Origin: Microvirga lotononidis
Lineage (GTDB): Bacteria > Pseudomonadota > Alphaproteobacteria > Rhizobiales > Beijerinckiaceae
Assembly (NCBI RefSeq): GCF_034627025.1
Contig: NZ_CP141048.1
Span: 1,562,001-1,626,000, forward strand
Direction: 5' to 3'
Length of the DNA: 64,000 bases
Shown here: piece by piece, positions 19,938-29,681 of the stretch
How positions within the stretch are numbered: position 1 is the first letter of the stretch
How the letters are laid out: each line of letters starts with the position of its first letter
The notes under the pieces: model-generated
The model's input: only the letters and a program-made list of their open reading frames with translations
What the model was told of the DNA's origin: nothing
The model's database searches: none
Made by a program: the position numbers and the translations under genes

Positions 19938-21524
19938 ATGGTGAATGGACTGGCCCTCATGCCCGAGCAGGACCTTTTGCAAGCCGCATGGATCGTGACG
20001 CTTCCCGACCACCAGTCGACGGAGCGCTTCGCGCGGATCCTGGCCGAAGAACTGAAACCGGGGGATCTCGTGACCCTGTCGGGCGGCCTCGGCGCCGGCA
20101 AGACCACGCTGGCCCGCGCCCTGGTGCGGATTCTGGCGGGCGATCCGGAGCTCGAGGTTCCAAGCCCCACCTTCACACTGATGCAGGTCTATGACGGCCA
20201 GCAGCCCCCTATTGTCCACGCGGATTTCTACCGTCTCTCCGGCGGCTACGAACTCGCGGAGCTGGGCTGGGACGAAATGACGGAGAACGCCATCGCCCTC
20301 GTCGAATGGCCGGAGCGCGCCGACGACGCGCTCAACCCCGAGCATCTCGACATCCGGCTCGATTTCGCACCCGGCAGCCAGGGCCGCGGCCGCCTTGCGA
20401 TGCTCACCGGAACCGGCACCTTCGCGTCGCGGCTCCAGCGCATGAAGGCCTATCGCGGCCTCGTCGAGCGCTGCGGCTGGGGCGATGCAAAGCGCCAGCC
20501 CATGCAGAGCGACGCCTCCGTGATCCGCTCCTACGAGCGCCTCGTGAAGCCCGACGGCTCGACCGCGCTGCTGATGATCTCGCCCCCGCGTCCGGTCGGC
20601 CCCGCCGTGCGGCGCGGCAAGCCCTACACGACCATCGCGAAGCTCGCCGAGACGGTGCATGCCTTCGTGGCGATGGACAAGGGACTGCGCGCCCTCGGCT
20701 TCAGCGCGCCCTACATCTACGGCGAGGATCTCGATGCGGGCCTTCTCCTCATCGAGGATCTCGGCTCGGAGCCCTTCACCGACGCCAAGGGGCCGATCCC
20801 GGAGCGCTACGCGGAGGCGACCCGCGTCCTGGCGCAGCTCCACGGCCAGACCCTGCCGCAGGTGCTCCCCGTGGCCGATGGCATCGACCATGCCATTCCG
20901 CCCTACGACCTCGAAGCGCTCCTCATCGAGGTGGAGCTTCTGCTCGACTGGTACGTGCCCCACATCATCGGCACGCAGCTCTCGGGCTCGGCGCGGGCGG
21001 AGTTCGTCAATCTCTGGACCGAGACCCTGGGCGAGGTTCTCGCCGCCCCGGCCACCTGGACCCTGCGCGACTATCACTCGCCCAACCTGATCTGGCTGCC
21101 CAAGCGCGACGGCCTGCAGCGGGTCGGCATGATCGACTTCCAGGATGCGGTGCTGGGCTCTCCGGCCTACGACGTCGCGTCGCTCCTGCAGGACGCGCGC
21201 GTGACCGTGCCGCCCGAGCTCGAACTGAAGCTCATCGGCCTCTATGCCCGCGACCGGAAGGCCGCCGATCCCGATTTCGACGTGTCGGCCTTCGCCCGCG
21301 CCTATGCGATCATGGCGGGCCAGCGCGCCACCAAGATCCTCGGTATCTTCGCCCGCCTCGACCGGCGCGACGGCAAACCGCATTACCTCAAGCATCTGCC
21401 GCGGATCGAGGCCTATCTCATCCGCAACCTCGCCCATCCGGCCCTGGGCAAGCTCAAGGTCTGGTACGAAAACTATCTGCCGAGGCTCATCCCGCAGGCG
21501 GATGAACTCCCTCCCGAATCCTGA
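19938..21524 (+). CDS. TsaE-AmgK fusion: tRNA t6A synthesis ATPase plus cell-wall amino sugar kinase
   Basis: 528 aa, two domains. Residues about 15-160 are TsaE, with Walker A GGLGAGKTTLAR at 49-60, SPTFTLMQ and a DFYRL segment; TsaE is the ATPase of the TsaBDE complex making threonylcarbamoyladenosine in tRNA. Residues about 175-510 are an aminoglycoside-phosphotransferase-fold kinase with catalytic DYHSPNL near residue 378 and metal-binding MIDFQDAVLG near 398, as in AmgK (N-acetylmuramate/N-acetylglucosamine anomeric kinase). The next gene is murU, AmgK's pathway partner, which supports that assignment. It lies 8 bp after divL, so it is probably co-transcribed with it. Confidence 0.88.
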   Translation: MVNGLALMPEQDLLQAAWIVTLPDHQSTERFARILAEELKPGDLVTLSGGLGAGKTTLARALVRILAGDPELEVPSPTFTLMQVYDGQQPPIVHADFYRLSGGYELAELGWDEMTENAIALVEWPERADDALNPEHLDIRLDFAPGSQGRGRLAMLTGTGTFASRLQRMKAYRGLVERCGWGDAKRQPMQSDASVIRSYERLVKPDGSTALLMISPPRPVGPAVRRGKPYTTIAKLAETVHAFVAMDKGLRALGFSAPYIYGEDLDAGLLLIEDLGSEPFTDAKGPIPERYAEATRVLAQLHGQTLPQVLPVADGIDHAIPPYDLEALLIEVELLLDWYVPHIIGTQLSGSARAEFVNLWTETLGEVLAAPATWTLRDYHSPNLIWLPKRDGLQRVGMIDFQDAVLGSPAYDVASLLQDARVTVPPELELKLIGLYARDRKAADPDFDVSAFARAYAIMAGQRATKILGIFARLDRRDGKPHYLKHLPRIEAYLIRNLAHPALGKLKVWYENYLPRLIPQADELPPES

Positions 21525-21532
21525 GCAGCCCC

Positions 21533-22267
21533 TTGTCCCAGACCTCAACGCGCGCGCCGCACAAAGCCATCGTCCTCGCCGCAGGCTTAGGCAAGCGCAT
21601 GCTGCCGATCACCGCCACCCTGCCGAAGCCCCTCGTGAAGGTGGCGGGACAAAGCCTCATCGACTTCGCTCTCGACCGGCTGGACGAGGCCGGCATCGAC
21701 ACGGTGGTGGTGAACGTGCACCACTTCGCCGACATGCTCGAAGCGCATCTGCGCACCCGTGAATTCCCGCGCATCGTCATCTCGGACGAGCGCGGCGAGC
21801 TTCTGGAAACCGGCGGCGGCGTGAAGAAGGCCCTGCCGCTTCTGGGCGAAGAGCCCTTCATCACCTTCAACTCCGATTCGCTCTGGATCGAGGGCAAAGA
21901 GCCGAATCTGAAGCGTCTCGTGGCGGCCTGGGACCCGGACCGGATGGACATCCTCATGCTCGTGGCGCCGTTATCCACAAGCATCGGATTCGAAGGCCGG
22001 GGCGATTTTCATAGGGACGAGAGCGGCCGCCTGCGCCGCCGCGGAACGGACCCGAGCGCTCCTTTCGCCTATGCGGGCGTCGCCATCGTGAAGCCGGAAC
22101 TCGTTCACGGGACGCCCGATGGAGCGTTCTCGGCCAACACCTTCTACGACCGCGCCATCGCGAAGGAGCGTCTCTACGGCTTGTGCATGGAGGGGCAATG
22201 GCTGCATGTTGGGGAGCCTCAGGCGATTACCGAGGCCGAACAATGCCTCGCCGCCAGCAAGCGATGA
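21533..22267 (+). CDS. murU: N-acetylmuramate alpha-1-phosphate uridylyltransferase (MurU-type nucleotidyltransferase)
   Basis: 244 aa sugar-phosphate nucleotidyltransferase. The signature AAGLGKRMLPITATLPKP is near residue 17 and the metal-binding aspartate region FITFNSDSLW near residue 107. With AmgK it makes UDP-MurNAc directly from recycled MurNAc, bypassing GlcNAc-based synthesis; in pseudomonads this salvage route gives intrinsic fosfomycin tolerance. TTG 21533 is the only usable start, eight bases after the TsaE-AmgK stop; the first in-frame ATG lies inside the nucleotide-binding motif. Other sugar-1-phosphate nucleotidyltransferases look similar, so the assignment rests partly on the AmgK neighbour. 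Confidence 0.85.
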   Translation: MSQTSTRAPHKAIVLAAGLGKRMLPITATLPKPLVKVAGQSLIDFALDRLDEAGIDTVVVNVHHFADMLEAHLRTREFPRIVISDERGELLETGGGVKKALPLLGEEPFITFNSDSLWIEGKEPNLKRLVAAWDPDRMDILMLVAPLSTSIGFEGRGDFHRDESGRLRRRGTDPSAPFAYAGVAIVKPELVHGTPDGAFSANTFYDRAIAKERLYGLCMEGQWLHVGEPQAITEAEQCLAASKR

Positions 22268-22276
22268 GGTTTTCGA

Positions 22277-25200
22277 GTGCCGAGCATGACCCGGAACCAT
22301 GGGAGCCGGTTTTCCGAACCGGTCATGCATGACTCGCGGACCTCGCCGCGCGTCTTTTCGATTCCTCCCGGTTGCGCCTTCCTGCCGACCCTGGTGGATG
22401 CACTGTTCGACGGCCATCTCGTCGGCCCCTTGCCGGATGATCCCGCGGCGCTGTCCGACATCACGATCTATGTTCCCAACCGCCGCGCCACCCGGGCGCT
22501 GATCGCGCTGCTTGCCGAGCGCGGCGCAGGCCGGGCGCAGCTTCTGCCGCGGATCGTGCCTTTGGGCGAGACCGACGAGGCCGAGTTCGAGCTGACGGGC
22601 CTGGAGGGCACGCCGCTCCAGGAAGCCGCGAGCCTCAAGCCCCCGATCCCACCCCTGGAGCGGCGCCTCATCCTCACCCGCCTCGTGCAGCGCTGGTCGG
22701 CGGAGGTGGACCGCGCGCTGCTGCAGCTCGGCCCCGAAGTGCCCTTCATGGTGCCGGCCTCGCCGGCCGACGCGGTGAACCTCGCGGGCGATCTCGAAAC
22801 CCTGATGGATGCCTTCACGACGGAAGGCATCGACTGGCACGCCCTCGAAGGGGCGGTGGATTCCGACTACTCGACCTATTTCGAGATCACGCGCCATTTC
22901 GTGCAGATCGCGAGCGAGAACTGGCCCCGGATCCTGGCCGAGCGCCAGGCGAGCGATCCGGCGCAGCGGCGCAACGCGCTCCTCGACGCCGAGGCCCGGC
23001 GCCTGACCCGCGAGCGGCCCGCGCATCCGATCATCGTCGCGGGATCGACCGGCTCCGTGCCGGCGACCGCGCATCTGATGGGCGTGATCGCACGCCTGCC
23101 CAAAGGCGCCGTCGTGCTGCCGGGGCTCGACACGGTTCTCGACGAGGAGAGCTGGTCCACCATCGGGGGTGTCGGCGACGATGAGACCGATCCGGTGCAC
23201 GGGCATCCGCAGGCCTCCTTGCGCCGCCTCCTGGACAAGCATCTGCGCATCCCACGCTCGGATGTCACCGTTCTCGGCGCAGTGCCCGAAGCCGCGCAAG
23301 CCCGTAACCACCTGCTCTCCGAAGCCCTGCGTCCGGCCGACACCACGGATCGCTGGTCGCTGATCCTCCCTGAGGATCGCATGTCCTTGAGCGCGCGCGG
23401 CTGCGAAGGGCTTTCCATCATCGAGGCGATGGACGAGCGCGAGGAGGCGCTTTCCATCGCCATCGCGCTGCGCGAAACCCTGGCGCATCCGCACAAGACC
23501 GCAGCCCTCGTCACGCCGGACCGCGCACTCGCCACGCGCGTGACGGCGGAGCTCGCCCGCTGGGGCCTGAGCGTCGAGGATTCGGCCGGCATTCCGCTCT
23601 CCGACACGCCCGCCGGACGCCTCGCGCGCATGGCCGCGGAAGCGGCCGCCGACGATCTGCGGCCCGTGCGCCTCCTGGCGCTGCTCGCGCACCCGATGGT
23701 GCGCCTCGGCCTGTCCCGCGAAACGATCGAGCATGCGTCGAGCGTGCTCGAAATCGGCGTGCTGCGCGGGCCCGCTCCCGCGCTCGGCATCGAGGGCATG
23801 CGCGCGGCACTCGCCAGCCGCCGCGCCGGGAACGATCATCGCACGCCCCGCCCGCGCAAGCGCCTGACGGAGGCCGATTGGGACCTCGCCGACGACCTGC
23901 TGCAGCGCCTCGGCGTCGCCTTCGAGACCTTCACGCCGGCCGCGCACGGCGAAGGGCGCCTCGACCTCATGTCCCTCGTGGAGCATCACCGCCGCGCCGT
24001 CGAGCTGCTCTGGGCCGGCCCCGACGACGAACCGGCGGAGCAGGACGACGATTCCTCGAAGGAAGCGCTCGCGGCCTTGTTCGACGATCTCGAACATTCC
24101 GACATCCGCGCGGAGGAAGGCCATCCCCTCGCGGGCCGCTTCGTCGATTACCCGACCTTCTTCACGGCGCTCGCCAAGCAGCGTTCCTTGAGCCCTTCGC
24201 CGCGTGCCACGCACCGGCGCCTGAAGATCCTCGGCCTTCTCGAAGCGCGTCTGCTCTCCGTCGACCGCGTGGTGCTCGGCGGACTGGACGAGGGCTCCTG
24301 GCCGCCGCGCACGGTGACGGACGCGTTCCTCAACCGGCCCATGCGCTCGCGCGTCGGCCTGATGCCGCCGGAACGGCGCATCGGCCAGACGGCGCACGAT
24401 TTCGTGCAGGCGCTCGGCACGCACGACGTGGTGATCACCCGCGCGCACAAGCGCGACGGCTCGCCCATGGTGCCCTCGCGCTTCCTGCAGCGCCTGAAGG
24501 CCTTCACCGGCAAGGACGTCTGGGAGCGCATGACGAAGGCCGGCGAATATTACCGCCGCCTCGCGCGCACCCTCGACACGCCGGAGCCCGCGCCGTCGCT
24601 GCCGCGCCCGCGTCCGAAGCCCGATCCGGCGCTTTTCCCGCGCTCCTTGAGCGTCACGGAGATCGAGACGCTCGTGCGCGATCCCTATTCGATCTTCGCG
24701 CGCCACATCCTCAAGCTCGACGCGCTCGATGCGATCGCCGTGACGCCGAGCGCCGCGGATCGCGGCACGATCATCCACGACGTGCTGGGCACGTTCGCCG
24801 AGCAATACCCGAAGGCGATGCCGGCCCACGCGCAGGAAATCCTGCTCGCGCTCGGCACGGACGCCTTCGCCGACATCGCCGAGGCCTATCCCGAACTCTA
24901 TGCGGAATGGTGGCCGCGCTTCACCAGGCTCGCCACCGAATTCGTCGTGTGGGAGCAGGCCCGCCGCCCCGACCTCGTCGAGGTCTACGCGGAGCGCTCG
25001 GGCCGCCTGTCGATCCCGCTGCCCGACGGCACGATCTTCAATTTGCGCGCCCGCGCCGACCGCATCGAGCATCGCCGCGACGGCCGCTTCGCCATCATCG
25101 ATTTCAAGACCGGCCAGCCTCCCGGCGTGCGCGAGGTCTATGCCGGCTTCTCGCCGCAGCTGACGCTGGAAGCCATGATGCTGATGAAGGGCGCCTTCAA

Positions 25201-25501
25201 GGGGCTGCCGATGGCGAAGGACACGCCGGATCTTCTCTACGTGCATACGACCGGAGGACGGACCCCCATCGATCCGCGCGAGATCAAGCCGACGGGTAAA
25301 GAAGAACGCACCGTGCCGGAGATCGTCGAGGAGCATCGCCGCCGCTTCGAGGGCATGATCGTCCGCTATGCCAAGGGCGAAGCCGCTTACGTCTCGCGGC
25401 CCTTCCCGAAATATGCGCGCCGCTTCTCGGAATACGACCATCTGGCGCGCGTGAAGGAATGGTCGCTGGCAAGCGCCGGCGGGGTTGAGGGGTCCGAATG
25501 A
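22277..25501 (+). CDS. addB: Double-strand break repair protein AddB
   Basis: 1074 aa from GTG 22277. It is the second subunit of the AddAB helicase-nuclease that processes double-strand breaks for RecA. An N-terminal inactivated helicase-like region (FSIPPGCAFLPTLVDALFDG at its start) leads to a C-terminal RecB-type nuclease with RADRIEHR, FAIIDFKTGQPP and FSPQLTLEAMML near residues 920-970. I see few cysteines and no four-cysteine Fe-S cluster of the Bacillus type. Start choice is uncertain: ATG 22286 and ATG 22325 (MHDSRTSP) are possible, and a palindrome at 22284-22328 covers this stretch. The stop overlaps the addA ATG (ATGA). Confidence 0.93.
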   Translation: MPSMTRNHGSRFSEPVMHDSRTSPRVFSIPPGCAFLPTLVDALFDGHLVGPLPDDPAALSDITIYVPNRRATRALIALLAERGAGRAQLLPRIVPLGETDEAEFELTGLEGTPLQEAASLKPPIPPLERRLILTRLVQRWSAEVDRALLQLGPEVPFMVPASPADAVNLAGDLETLMDAFTTEGIDWHALEGAVDSDYSTYFEITRHFVQIASENWPRILAERQASDPAQRRNALLDAEARRLTRERPAHPIIVAGSTGSVPATAHLMGVIARLPKGAVVLPGLDTVLDEESWSTIGGVGDDETDPVHGHPQASLRRLLDKHLRIPRSDVTVLGAVPEAAQARNHLLSEALRPADTTDRWSLILPEDRMSLSARGCEGLSIIEAMDEREEALSIAIALRETLAHPHKTAALVTPDRALATRVTAELARWGLSVEDSAGIPLSDTPAGRLARMAAEAAADDLRPVRLLALLAHPMVRLGLSRETIEHASSVLEIGVLRGPAPALGIEGMRAALASRRAGNDHRTPRPRKRLTEADWDLADDLLQRLGVAFETFTPAAHGEGRLDLMSLVEHHRRAVELLWAGPDDEPAEQDDDSSKEALAALFDDLEHSDIRAEEGHPLAGRFVDYPTFFTALAKQRSLSPSPRATHRRLKILGLLEARLLSVDRVVLGGLDEGSWPPRTVTDAFLNRPMRSRVGLMPPERRIGQTAHDFVQALGTHDVVITRAHKRDGSPMVPSRFLQRLKAFTGKDVWERMTKAGEYYRRLARTLDTPEPAPSLPRPRPKPDPALFPRSLSVTEIETLVRDPYSIFARHILKLDALDAIAVTPSAADRGTIIHDVLGTFAEQYPKAMPAHAQEILLALGTDAFADIAEAYPELYAEWWPRFTRLATEFVVWEQARRPDLVEVYAERSGRLSIPLPDGTIFNLRARADRIEHRRDGRFAIIDFKTGQPPGVREVYAGFSPQLTLEAMMLMKGAFKGLPMAKDTPDLLYVHTTGGRTPIDPREIKPTGKEERTVPEIVEEHRRRFEGMIVRYAKGEAAYVSRPFPKYARRFSEYDHLARVKEWSLASAGGVEGSE
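22284..22328. repeat. Nested palindrome over the addB start region
   Basis: GCATGACC (22284-22291) pairs with GGTCATGC (22321-22328), and inside it CCGGTT (22306-22311) pairs with AACCGG (22317-22322). It looks like an interspersed palindromic unit inserted where addB translation begins. Confidence 0.55.
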
Positions 25502-28500
25502 GCACCGATCTCGTCATCCCGGAATACACCAAGGACGCGCAGCGCCGCGCCGCCAATCCGCGCGCCTCCGCCTGGGTGTCGGCCAATGCGGGCGCGGGCA
25601 AGACCAAGGTGCTCACCGACCGCGTCGTGCGTCTCCTGCTCGCAGGCTCGCTGCCCGGCCGCATCCTCTGCCTCACCTTCACCAAGGCGGCCGCCGCCAA
25701 CATGGCGATCCGCGTGTTCGAGCGCCTCGGCCGCTGGGTCACGCTCGACGAGGAAAGCCTCGTACGGGAGCTGACGGAGCTCGAGGGCGAGAAGCCGACG
25801 CGCCAGCAGGTGAAGCTCGCGCGCACGCTCTTCGCCCGGGCGGTGGAAACGCCGGGCGGTCTCAAGATCGACACCATCCACGCCTTCTGCGAGCGGCTTC
25901 TGCACCTCGTGCCGTTCGAGGCCAACGTGCCCGCGCGCTTCGCGGTGCTCGACGAGAGCCAGACCGACGAGATGCTGTCCCAGGCCACCGCCAACGTGAT
26001 GGCCGATGCGGCGAGCGGCAACTTCCCGGCGCTGGCCGAAGCCCTCGACATCATCAGCGTCGATGCGGTGGGCGACGCGCTCGCCGGCGCGATCAACGCG
26101 GCCTTGAAGTGCAAGAATTTTCTGCACGATGCGACAGGTCCCGCAAGGCTGCGCCGGGAGCTTGGGCTCGGCGCGGACGAGACGCTCGAGAGCGTCGAGA
26201 CCGCCATGCTCGAAGGCGGCATCGGGCCGGACGAGTGGCCCGCCATCGCGCAGGAGCTGCTCGCCGGCAAGGCGACCGACCAGAAGCGCGCGGCATCCTT
26301 CATCGCCGCCGCCGAGGCGAAGGAGAGGTCGGAGAAACTCGAAAACTATCTGTCGATCTTTCTCACCGATGCCGGCACGCCGCGCAAGGGGTCGGCCTTC
26401 CTGACCAAGGATGTCGGCGAGAGCCTGAAGGATCTCCTGCTGCGCGAGCAGGAGCGGGTGTGCTCGCTCATCGACAAGCGCAAGGCCGCCCGCGCAGCCG
26501 AGCGCACCGGCGCGCTGTTCACGCTCGCGGCCGAAATCCATGCCCGCGTCGAGCAGGCGAAGATGCGCCTCGGCGCGCTCGACTTTCAGGATCTCATCGA
26601 CAAGACGCTGGCGCTGCTCTCGCGCGGCGACACGGCCTGGGTGCTCTACAAGCTCGATCGCGGCATCGACCACGTGCTGATCGACGAGGCGCAGGACACG
26701 AACCCGGAGCAATGGGAGATCCTGCGCCGGATCACGGAGGATTTCACGTCCGGCGCAGGCGCGGCGGCCTCGCGCGTGCGCACGCTCTTTGCCGTCGGCG
26801 ATCCCAAGCAGTCGATCTACGGCTTCCAAGGCGCAGCCCCACAGGAATTCGAGACGACGCGCCGGAGCTGGTCGCAGAAGGTGAAGAACGCCGAGCTTCA
26901 CTTCGAGGACGTGTCGCTCACCATGTCGTTCCGCTCGGGCCGCGCCGTTCTGTCGGCGGTGGACGCCACCTTCGCGGTCGAGGCGAACTTCAAGGGCCTG
27001 TCCTTCGAGGACAAGGCGGTCGGCACCGTGCATGAGAGCGCGCGTCCGCACGCACCGGGCCTCGTGGAGATGTGGCCGCTGGAAATGCCCGCCAAGGAGG
27101 AGGAGCCCGAGGCCTGGGTGCTGCCCATCGACGAGCCGGAGCAGCATTCGCCGCCCGTGGTCGTCGCGCGCCGCATCGCCCAGGCGGTGAAGTGCTGGAC
27201 CACCAAGGGCGACGAGACGGGCCGCGTGTGGTCCGCCGGCGACGTGCTCGTGCTGGTGAGGAAGCGTGGCGCGGCGTTCGAGGCGGTGATCCGCGCCCTC
27301 AAGGAAGCGGGCGTACCGGTGGCCGGCGCGGACCGGCTCAATATCGGCGAGCACATCGCCGTGCTCGACCTCGTGGCCGCAGGCCGCGCGGCGCTTCTGC
27401 CGGACGACGATCTCACGCTCGCCACCGCGCTGAAATCACCCCTCGTCGGACTGACCGACGACGATCTCATCCGCATCGCGGCCGACCGGGCGGACGCGGA
27501 ATCCCTGCACGCCGCCATGACGCGCCACGCGGAGGCGGGCGACGTGAAGGCGAGGCGCGGCTGCGAGGCGCTCGGCGCATGGCGCGAGCTTGCGCGCGTC
27601 CACGGCCCCTTCGGATTCTTCGCCACCCTGCTCGGACCGCGCGGCGGACGCTCGCTGCTCGTGGCGCGGCTGGGCAGCGAGGCGGGCGACGCCATCGACG
27701 CCTTCCTGTGCTTCGCCCATCAATCGGAGATGACCGAGACGCCCTCGCTCACGGTCTTCCTCAGCCGGTTCGAATCCGCCTCGCACACGATCAAGCGCGA
27801 CCTCGATTCCGTGAACAACGAAGTGCGCGTGATGACCGTGCACGGCGCGAAGGGCCTGGAGGCACCCATCGTGGTGCTCATCGACGGCTGCGAGGTGCTG
27901 GGGAGAGACCCGCCGCTGCTGCAGCTGCAGAGCGCGACCGGCGGGAAGATCCCGGTCTGGGCGCCCGGCAAGACCTCCGATTCGAGCGTGATGGCACAGG
28001 CGCGCGAGCTCCTGCACGCCAAGGGCTACGAGGAGCACAACCGCCTGCTCTACGTCGCCATGACCCGCGCCAAGGACCGGCTGGTGATCGCCCCCTACCG
28101 GACGAACGGCAACGAGACCAGGCAGGAAGCCTGGTGCGAGATGATCCGCCACGGGCTCGTCGCCAAGGCCGGCGGCCTGGAGCTGGACAAGGCTCCCTAT
28201 GGCGAGATCGCCGTCTGGCGCGAAGGCTCGCCGCTGGCGCGCACGCTGGCGGCGGAATCCGACGTTCCCCCGCTCGATCCCATCGCGGTGCCGGGCTGGC
28301 TGACCACGGCGGCGGCACCGGAGCCCGAGCCCCTGCCTCCGATCCGACCCTCCAGCGCACTCGGCGCCGCCGACCGGATGACGCGGCCCGGCGACGGTCC
28401 CTATGCGCCCGAGGCCCGCTTACGCGGCACCCTGGTCCATGCCCTGCTGGAGCGCCTGCCCGCGCTCGCGCCCGAGCATCGGGAGGGCATGGCCCGCACC

Positions 28501-28932
28501 TACATCAAGGCCCGCGCCCCGCGTCTTCCCCAGGACCTGCGCGAAGCGATCCTGACCAACGCCCTCGGGGTTCTCGACCACCCGGACCTGAAACCCCTTT
28601 TCGGCCAGGGCTCGCGGGCCGAGGCGCCCATCGCCGGGCGGGTGCTCACAGTTGAGGGCGAGATCCTGGTGTCGGGCCAGATCGACCGGCTGGCCGTGCT
28701 CGACAGCGACGTGCTGGTGGCCGATTTCAAGACCACCGCGCGGGCCCCGAAGCCGGGCCAGCCGCCGCCGCGCTCCTATGTGGCGCAGTTGGCCCTCTAC
28801 CGGACGCTCCTCGCCGAGATCTACCCGGAGAAGCGCATCCGCACCTTCCTGATCTGGACCTCCGGGCCCGTGATCCACGAGCTCCTGGAACCCGAGCTTG
28901 AATCCGCACTTACCCTCATCAAAGCGGCGTGA
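25498..28932 (+). CDS. addA: Double-strand break repair helicase AddA
   Basis: 1144 aa UvrD-type helicase with a C-terminal nuclease. Walker A is SANAGAGKTKVLTDR near residue 28, motif Ia CLTFTKAAAANM near 60, motif II LIDEAQDTNPEQW near 395, motif III GDPKQSIYGFQGA near 440, and motif V/VI MTVHGAKGLEAP near 778 with LYVAMTRAKDRL. The nuclease residues are in GQIDRLAVLDSDVLVADFKTT near 1060 and SYVAQLALYR. Together with AddB it resects double-strand breaks. It starts by a 4-bp overlap with addB. A degenerate stretch separates it from trxA, which has its own start region. Confidence 0.96.
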   Translation: MSTDLVIPEYTKDAQRRAANPRASAWVSANAGAGKTKVLTDRVVRLLLAGSLPGRILCLTFTKAAAANMAIRVFERLGRWVTLDEESLVRELTELEGEKPTRQQVKLARTLFARAVETPGGLKIDTIHAFCERLLHLVPFEANVPARFAVLDESQTDEMLSQATANVMADAASGNFPALAEALDIISVDAVGDALAGAINAALKCKNFLHDATGPARLRRELGLGADETLESVETAMLEGGIGPDEWPAIAQELLAGKATDQKRAASFIAAAEAKERSEKLENYLSIFLTDAGTPRKGSAFLTKDVGESLKDLLLREQERVCSLIDKRKAARAAERTGALFTLAAEIHARVEQAKMRLGALDFQDLIDKTLALLSRGDTAWVLYKLDRGIDHVLIDEAQDTNPEQWEILRRITEDFTSGAGAAASRVRTLFAVGDPKQSIYGFQGAAPQEFETTRRSWSQKVKNAELHFEDVSLTMSFRSGRAVLSAVDATFAVEANFKGLSFEDKAVGTVHESARPHAPGLVEMWPLEMPAKEEEPEAWVLPIDEPEQHSPPVVVARRIAQAVKCWTTKGDETGRVWSAGDVLVLVRKRGAAFEAVIRALKEAGVPVAGADRLNIGEHIAVLDLVAAGRAALLPDDDLTLATALKSPLVGLTDDDLIRIAADRADAESLHAAMTRHAEAGDVKARRGCEALGAWRELARVHGPFGFFATLLGPRGGRSLLVARLGSEAGDAIDAFLCFAHQSEMTETPSLTVFLSRFESASHTIKRDLDSVNNEVRVMTVHGAKGLEAPIVVLIDGCEVLGRDPPLLQLQSATGGKIPVWAPGKTSDSSVMAQARELLHAKGYEEHNRLLYVAMTRAKDRLVIAPYRTNGNETRQEAWCEMIRHGLVAKAGGLELDKAPYGEIAVWREGSPLARTLAAESDVPPLDPIAVPGWLTTAAAPEPEPLPPIRPSSALGAADRMTRPGDGPYAPEARLRGTLVHALLERLPALAPEHREGMARTYIKARAPRLPQDLREAILTNALGVLDHPDLKPLFGQGSRAEAPIAGRVLTVEGEILVSGQIDRLAVLDSDVLVADFKTTARAPKPGQPPPRSYVAQLALYRTLLAEIYPEKRIRTFLIWTSGPVIHELLEPELESALTLIKAA

Positions 28933-29032
28933 GGGACGGGCCCCTTGCTTGATTCCCTCAAGCCGGGTTCTTACCTTGGCCCTATAGCCGAGCGGCTCGA
29001 AGCCGAGTCGCGCTCAAGTCAAAGGTGATCTG

Positions 29033-29353
29033 ATGGCAACCGTAAAGGTGACCGACTCAAGCTTCGCGCAGGATGTCCTGCAATCCTCCGAGCCCGTCGT
29101 GGTCGACTTCTGGGCGGAATGGTGCGGCCCCTGCCGCATGATCGGCCCGGCCCTGGAAGAGATTTCCAACGAGATGGCCGGCAAGGTGAAGATCGCCAAG
29201 CTCAACGTGGACGAGAACCCGCAGATCTCCTCCCAGCTCGGCATCCGGTCGATCCCGGCGCTGATGGTCTTCAAGGACGGCAAGGTCGTCGCCCAGAAGG
29301 TCGGCGCCGCCCCCAAGGGCGAGCTGTCCCGCTGGATCCAGGCCTCGGCCTGA
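29033..29353 (+). CDS. trxA: Thioredoxin
   Basis: 106 aa cytoplasmic thioredoxin with the canonical redox motif [10 protein letters not shown] near residue 31 and the cis-proline loop RSIPALMVF near residue 73. It reduces protein disulfides for ribonucleotide reductase, PAPS reductase and others. It sits 100 bp after addA and ends in a strong terminator. The addB-addA-trxA order is common in Hyphomicrobiales. Confidence 0.97.
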   Translation: MATVKVTDSSFAQDVLQSSEPVVVDFWAEWCGPCRMIGPALEEISNEMAGKVKIAKLNVDENPQISSQLGIRSIPALMVFKDGKVVAQKVGAAPKGELSRWIQASA

Positions 29354-29379
29354 TCGAACGGACATTCTGGAATCATGGG

Positions 29380-29403
29380 GAGGGGCCGAAAGGCCCCTTT
29401 TCT
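29380..29403 (+). terminator. Rho-independent terminator of trxA
   Basis: The stem GAGGGGCC-gaaa-GGCCCCTTTTCT lies 27 bp after the trxA stop. Confidence 0.88.
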
Positions 29404-29430
29404 GTTGTCCGTTGGTGTAAAGCGCGACCT

Positions 29431-29630
29431 GCCCTCTCCCCCCTTGTGGGGGGAGAGTTGTCAGAGGGGGGCTGGCGCTGGACTGGTTCGAGGATGGCGC
29501 TCACACCCCCCTCCCTAGAGCTGTTTCCACTCACGTGGAATCATCTCTCTTCTTTGCCGGCCGCATTTTTGACGGTGAACCGGATCCACTTCACCGAAAA
29601 ATGCTCTAGCCCTCCCCCGCAAGGGGGGAA
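29431..29630. repeat. Repeat cluster between trxA and folC, including CTAGAGC-type element copy 2
   Basis: Three parts are visible: a C-rich/G-rich hairpin CTCTCCCCCCTTGTGGGGGGAGAG near 29432-29455; a 95-bp element bounded by CTAGAGC (29515-29521) and GCTCTAG (29603-29609) that contains TTCCAC-tcac-GTGGAA and GGTGAA...TTCACC hairpins; and a second CCCCCGCAAGGGGGG hairpin near 29613-29627. No gene is present in this gap. Confidence 0.65.
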
Positions 29631-29681
29631 CACCCGCGCCATATTTGGCATGCGTGTCCGTCATAGATGAATGTTCCGCCC

